Origin: JBAWZR01 sp037142915
GTDB lineage: Bacteria; Patescibacteriota; Minisyncoccia; Moranbacterales; UBA1568
Direction: 5' to 3'
NCBI GenBank assembly: GCA_037142915.1
Contig: JBAWZR010000045.1
Location: 1-8,637 of the forward strand
DNA length: 8,637 nt
This document shows, one piece after another, positions 6,532 to 8,637 of this stretch. The notes beneath the pieces were generated by a model. It did no database searches. It saw only the letters and a list, made by a program, of their open reading frames with translations, and had not been told where the DNA came from. The first letter of the stretch is position 1; each line of letters opens with the position of its first letter. The position numbers and the translations under genes are program-made.

Positions 6532-6792
6532 ATGCGGCTTTTCTTTCAACTTCAACCAGAGAAACTTCGGATTATCCTAGAGGAAAACGATGCGGAAAAA
6601 CAGGCGACAGAATTGGATGATCTACGCGCTCTGTCGCAAACCCTTCTGCCGGCGGTGGATGAACTCTTACGGCGGAACGGATTGGAAGTAGCTGATTTGG
6701 AATCAGTGGAAATGCAATCAACCGTGGCGCCGAGCTTCACGAGTTACCGGATCGTGGAGGCGACTTCGAGGAGTCTAACTGCAAAAATATAG
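6532..6792 (+). CDS. Short TsaB-like protein, ending at an in-frame TAG
   Basis: The 86-residue product resembles the N-terminal part of TsaB, the partner of TsaD in making threonylcarbamoyladenosine (t6A37) on tRNAs. TLLPAVDELLRRNGL (about 40-54) matches the TsaB helix usually read as LLPAIDELLKEAGL. VAPSFTSYRIVEATSRSL (65-82) is a degenerate version of GPGSFTGLRIGLATAKGL. The first strand keeps the fold pattern, but the usual DTS is replaced by QLQ. GAGGAG (6518-6523) lies 8 nt before the ATG at 6532, which decides the start over GTG 6523 and the out-of-frame ATG 6528. Full TsaB is about 230 residues; patescibacterial relatives are, as I recall, about 115-130. The frame resumes after the TAG, so the gene may be interrupted. 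The family call is moderately sure; function is uncertain. Confidence 0.72.
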   Translation: MRLFFQLQPEKLRIILEENDAEKQATELDDLRALSQTLLPAVDELLRRNGLEVADLESVEMQSTVAPSFTSYRIVEATSRSLTAKI

Positions 6793-6810
6793 AGAGTCCT
6801 CGAAAGTCGC
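6760..6810 (+). repeat. Inverted repeat enclosing the TAG stop
   Basis: GCGACTTCGAGGA (6760-6772) is complementary to TCCTCGAAAGTCGC (6797-6810) except for one bulged A, giving a 13-bp stem around a 24-nt loop. The TAG at 6790-6792 lies in the loop. No T-tract follows, so it is not an ordinary intrinsic terminator. Confidence 0.7.
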
Positions 6811-6927
6811 TTCAAATCCACCCCCCGTGCGCCCGTGGTCCGAGTACGAACCAAAGTTGCCCGGGAGCGTTTTGAACCAACTTTCGAGAGAGGTACGAAT
6901 GAGGCCATATTTTTTTATTATCTATGA
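6793..6927 (+). pseudogene. Continuation of the TsaB-like frame past the TAG
   Basis: Immediately after the TAG the same frame stays open for 44 codons and ends at TGA 6925-6927, overlapping the phosphoesterase ATG as ATGA. The segment FEPTFERGTNEAI resembles the C-terminal P-x-(Y/F)-x-R-x-x-x pattern that I recall from short patescibacterial TsaB-like proteins (for example VEPVYDREPNIT). Joined to the upstream part, the frame would be 131 residues, the expected family size. I read this as the separated 3' end of the gene: a nonsense mutation, a sequencing or assembly error, or readthrough. The evidence is pattern similarity from memory plus frame and overlap geometry. Apart from this tail and the inverted repeat, nothing else is seen between 6793 and 6923. 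Confidence 0.5.
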
Positions 6928-8039
6928 ATATACTTATTGGAGTTTTGGTGTTAGCTGGGATTCTCGGGATCCTCTTCGTCACTCACTGGGTAGTGTTGGT
7001 TTCGATATTGCCGTTTTTGAATGCTGACAGTCCATGGCAGCGAGCAGCCTTGGTTATTGCTCTGATCGTGTTGGGGTTGAGTTTTATCTTCGCGTCGGTC
7101 GCGGCGCATTATTGGGAGAATACTTTTACGAGAAGCTGGTATTTTTTCTCGGGAATATGGTTGGGACTTATGGCCAATCTCGTATTGCTTTTTACGGCGG
7201 CGTGGATCGTGATTGGTGTCGGTGTGTGGATGGGAGGGATCGTTCCGCTCCGGCCAGTGATGGTAGTAGCAGCGGTGCTGGCTGTGTGCATCACGGCGTA
7301 TGGTGTGTGGGCGGCGATGACACCGGCCGTGACGCGGGTGACGGTACATATTGCCAATCTTCCTGAGTCGTGGAAGGGTAGGACTATCGTACAACTGTCC
7401 GATGTTCATATCGGGCATATTTATCGTGCTGAGTGGCTCGCGGGCGTAGTGACGCAGGTGAATGATCTGCATCCGAAGATGGTCGTGATCACCGGAGACT
7501 TGTTTGATGGGATGGACGGCGTATTGGAGGACTCGATTATGCCATTGAAGGATTTGCAGTCGGACGAGGGGACTTTTTTCGTAACTGGAAATCACGAGAC
7601 CTACCTCGGGGTAGAGCGAGTATTGAGCGCTCTGCGACATACACCACTCAAGATATTGTACGATGAAGTGGTGGATGTGGACGGCTTGCAATTGATTGGC
7701 ATTGACTATCCCAAGGAGATAGGTGCGACCACTATGGAGAGCACACTCCGATCTCTGGCACCACAATTTTCCAATAAACCGAATGTACTTTTGTTTCACT
7801 CACCGGTGCATGTGGATGATGCTAAACAGTTGGGCGTGAATCTGTTCCTGGCGGGGCACACTCATCGGGCACAGATGTGGCCATTGCGATATATCACCTA
7901 CTATATGTATCAGGGCTACGATTATGGCCTGCACACCGAGGGTGATTTCAATATTTTCACGACCAGCGGTCTTGGTAGTTGGGGTCCGCCCGTCCGCACC
8001 GGTACCCGCTCTGAGATCGTAGCGATTACCCTGGAATAG
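6924..8039 (+). CDS. Four-helix membrane metallophosphoesterase (YkuE-like)
   Basis: A 371-residue membrane protein with a calcineurin-like phosphoesterase domain. Four hydrophobic segments (about 2-32, 38-62, 72-105 and 111-132) precede the catalytic domain. All metal-binding motifs are present in order: SDVH (159-162), GDLFD (191-195), GNHE (222-225), FHSP (291-294) and GHTH (311-314). This is a complete dinuclear site. The arrangement matches YkuE/YaeI-type enzymes, some of which hydrolyse UDP-linked sugar lipids or phospholipids; the substrate here cannot be told from sequence. The ATG at 6924 overlaps the TGA of the extended TsaB-like frame, and the only SD-like GAGG is about 19 nt upstream. 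Start-up may therefore have depended on translational coupling. The gene ends 3 bases before the rpoB promoter -35, and no terminator is seen. Confidence 0.92.
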   Translation: MNILIGVLVLAGILGILFVTHWVVLVSILPFLNADSPWQRAALVIALIVLGLSFIFASVAAHYWENTFTRSWYFFSGIWLGLMANLVLLFTAAWIVIGVGVWMGGIVPLRPVMVVAAVLAVCITAYGVWAAMTPAVTRVTVHIANLPESWKGRTIVQLSDVHIGHIYRAEWLAGVVTQVNDLHPKMVVITGDLFDGMDGVLEDSIMPLKDLQSDEGTFFVTGNHETYLGVERVLSALRHTPLKILYDEVVDVDGLQLIGIDYPKEIGATTMESTLRSLAPQFSNKPNVLLFHSPVHVDDAKQLGVNLFLAGHTHRAQMWPLRYITYYMYQGYDYGLHTEGDFNIFTTSGLGSWGPPVRTGTRSEIVAITLE

Positions 8040-8042
8040 TGT

Positions 8043-8071
8043 TTGACAGTTTGCGGCGTGTCTGATACTAT
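8043..8071 (+). promoter_or_regulatory. Strong sigma70-type promoter for rpoB
   Basis: TTGACA (8043-8048) is a perfect -35. After 17 bp comes TACTAT (8066-8071) with TGA directly before it, an extended -10. A GATACT reading (8064-8069, 15-bp spacer) is a weaker alternative. Transcription would begin near 8078, about 190 nt before the rpoB ATG. Confidence 0.8.
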
Positions 8072-8100
8072 AGTTGCATAGTTCTCTCCGGAGCGAATCA

Positions 8101-8172
8101 ATGCAAGCACGAGGAATGGTGTTTGCTCCAGAGAAAGCCATTTGTTGGTATAAATCCCTCAATCCTCGTTAG
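8101..8172 (+). CDS. Possible 23-residue leader peptide upstream of rpoB
   Basis: An ATG at 8101 opens 23 codons ending in TAG (8170-8172). GGAG at 8090-8093 lies 7 nt upstream, and the ORF starts about 23 nt into the predicted rpoB transcript. The peptide begins MQARGMVFAPEK and ends in SLNPR; it has no repeated-codon run typical of amino-acid attenuators. It overlaps a hairpin at 8103-8126. A second tiny frame (ATG 8177, 8 codons, TGA 8201-8203) follows in the leader. SD quality and position relative to the promoter are the only evidence, so translation is a hypothesis. Confidence 0.35.
   Translation: MQARGMVFAPEKAICWYKSLNPR
8103..8126 (+). promoter_or_regulatory. Hairpin in the rpoB leader
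   Basis: GCAAGCAC (8103-8110) pairs with GTGTTTGC (8119-8126) through 8 bp with one G-U pair; the 8-nt loop is GAGGAATG. An alternative partner set, GGAGCGAA (8090-8097) with TTTGCTCC (8122-8129), would cover the SD of the short leader frame. The two pairings share bases 8122-8126 and exclude each other, a geometry compatible with a switch. Confidence 0.4.
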
Positions 8173-8232
8173 GGAAATGATGGCACTTATTGGCTCCAAC
8201 TGAATATAACCCGATAAACCCAGACAAACCAA

Positions 8233-8248
8233 GTCCGCCGCGGCGGAC
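8233..8248. repeat. Perfect GC-rich palindrome just upstream of rpoB
   Basis: GTCCGCCGCGGCGGAC is a perfect 16-bp palindrome. It matches the left-arm hairpin of REP copy 2 (GTCCGCC-AC-GGCGGAC) except for the two central bases, but the ATTGC...GCAAT outer stem is absent here. A run of six T (8265-8270) follows 16 nt later and abuts the ATG, too distant for a standard terminator. Confidence 0.75.
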
Positions 8249-8270
8249 GGGGCGAGATGGGCGATTTTTT

Positions 8271-8637
8271 ATGTCTGCAGAAAAAAAGACACTGAAGGTG
8301 CGGCGGTCGTTCGGTTCCGGTTCTTCGCTCTCGACGCGAAAGTTCTTCAAGAAGCGTATTATGGTCTCTCTGCCGAACCTGATCGAGGTGCAGACGGAGT
8401 CATACAGTTGGTTTTGGGAGAAAGGTCTGCAGGAGTTGTTCGCGGAGATCAATCCGGTATCGGGTGAATTCGCCAGTCGTGATTTGGAGTTGAGTTTCGG
8501 TGATTACTATTTGGACGAGCCGAAGCACGACGAGTTTACCGCCAAAGAGAAGAATATTTCCTATGAGGCGCCGCTCCGAGCCAAGGCGATCCTGACGATC
8601 AAGAAAACCGGTGAAGTCAAGGAGCAGGAAATTTATT
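8271..8637 (+). CDS. rpoB: RNA polymerase beta subunit, 5' end
   Basis: The first 122 codons of the beta subunit of RNA polymerase, cut by the window end. After a basic N-terminal extension (about 1-30), the protein matches the start of RpoB. VSLPNLIEVQTESYSWFWEKG (32-52) corresponds to the N-terminal beta helix. INPV (60-63), LELSFGDYYLDEPK (72-85), and YEAPLRAKA (98-106) followed by KTGEVKEQEIY (112-122) correspond to the YSAPLRVK and VKEQEVY region of E. coli RpoB. The ATG at 8271 is preceded by GGGCGAGATGGGCGA and six T, giving only a poor SD. An ATG at 8257 is out of frame and closes quickly. The gene has its own strong promoter and leader and is not directly preceded by rplJ-rplL, unlike in E. 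coli. Confidence 0.95.
   Translation, partial: MSAEKKTLKVRRSFGSGSSLSTRKFFKKRIMVSLPNLIEVQTESYSWFWEKGLQELFAEINPVSGEFASRDLELSFGDYYLDEPKHDEFTAKEKNISYEAPLRAKAILTIKKTGEVKEQEIY

Noticed and set aside
6951..7799. 282-codon minus-strand open frame inside the phosphoesterase gene
   Set aside because: It is rich in His/Arg/Tyr/Ser without domain signals and lies opposite a gene with all catalytic motifs intact.
8233..8270. Terminator or attenuator formed by the palindrome and the T6 run before rpoB
   Set aside because: Sixteen nucleotides separate the stem from the T run, too far for a standard intrinsic terminator, and I found no alternative stem abutting the T run.

Overview
The window looks like chromosomal DNA from an uncultivated bacterium, most likely of the Patescibacteria (candidate phyla radiation). 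Several features point there. Small housekeeping genes are mixed with a lamin-tail/PKD surface protein. A secreted-type matrixin protease has a long coiled-coil insert. There is an RNHCP zinc protein and a very short TsaB-like protein, and several genes have no Shine-Dalgarno sequence. The phylum call is inferred from gene content only. TAA, TAG and TGA all appear as ordinary stops, so there is no sign of a general codon reassignment.

Layout: on the minus strand, 26-967 encodes a class 1A dihydroorotate dehydrogenase. A 99-bp paired-hairpin repeat (1045-1143) separates it from a plus-strand group: mnmA (1217-2281, with its own extended -10 promoter), a membrane-anchored matrixin-like metalloprotease (2288-3277), a second copy of the same repeat (3297-3406), an RNHCP zinc-ribbon protein (3441-3749) and an unrecognised 132-residue protein (3896-4294). 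The last has its own promoter and a strong ribosome binding site, and is followed by a clear intrinsic terminator. A large minus-strand gene (4382-6403) encodes a secreted LTD-LTD-PKD-LTD protein. Its promoter overlaps, back to back, the promoter of a plus-strand TsaB-like gene (6532 onward). A four-helix membrane metallophosphoesterase (6924-8039) follows. The window ends in the first 122 codons of rpoB, driven by a near-consensus promoter and preceded by a leader of about 190 nt.

The most unusual points are as follows. (1) The TsaB-like frame carries an in-frame TAG (6790-6792) but stays open for 44 more codons that look like the family's C-terminal end. It finishes in a 4-nt ATGA overlap with the phosphoesterase start, and a 13-bp hairpin encloses the TAG. 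(2) The rpoB leader contains a well-placed SD and a 23-codon open frame, a hairpin, and a perfect GC-rich palindrome beside rpoB. (3) Two near-identical paired REP-like elements have arms that differ while remaining self-complementary, and a related palindrome lies in the rpoB leader. No CRISPR array, tRNA, rRNA or transposase gene was recognised.
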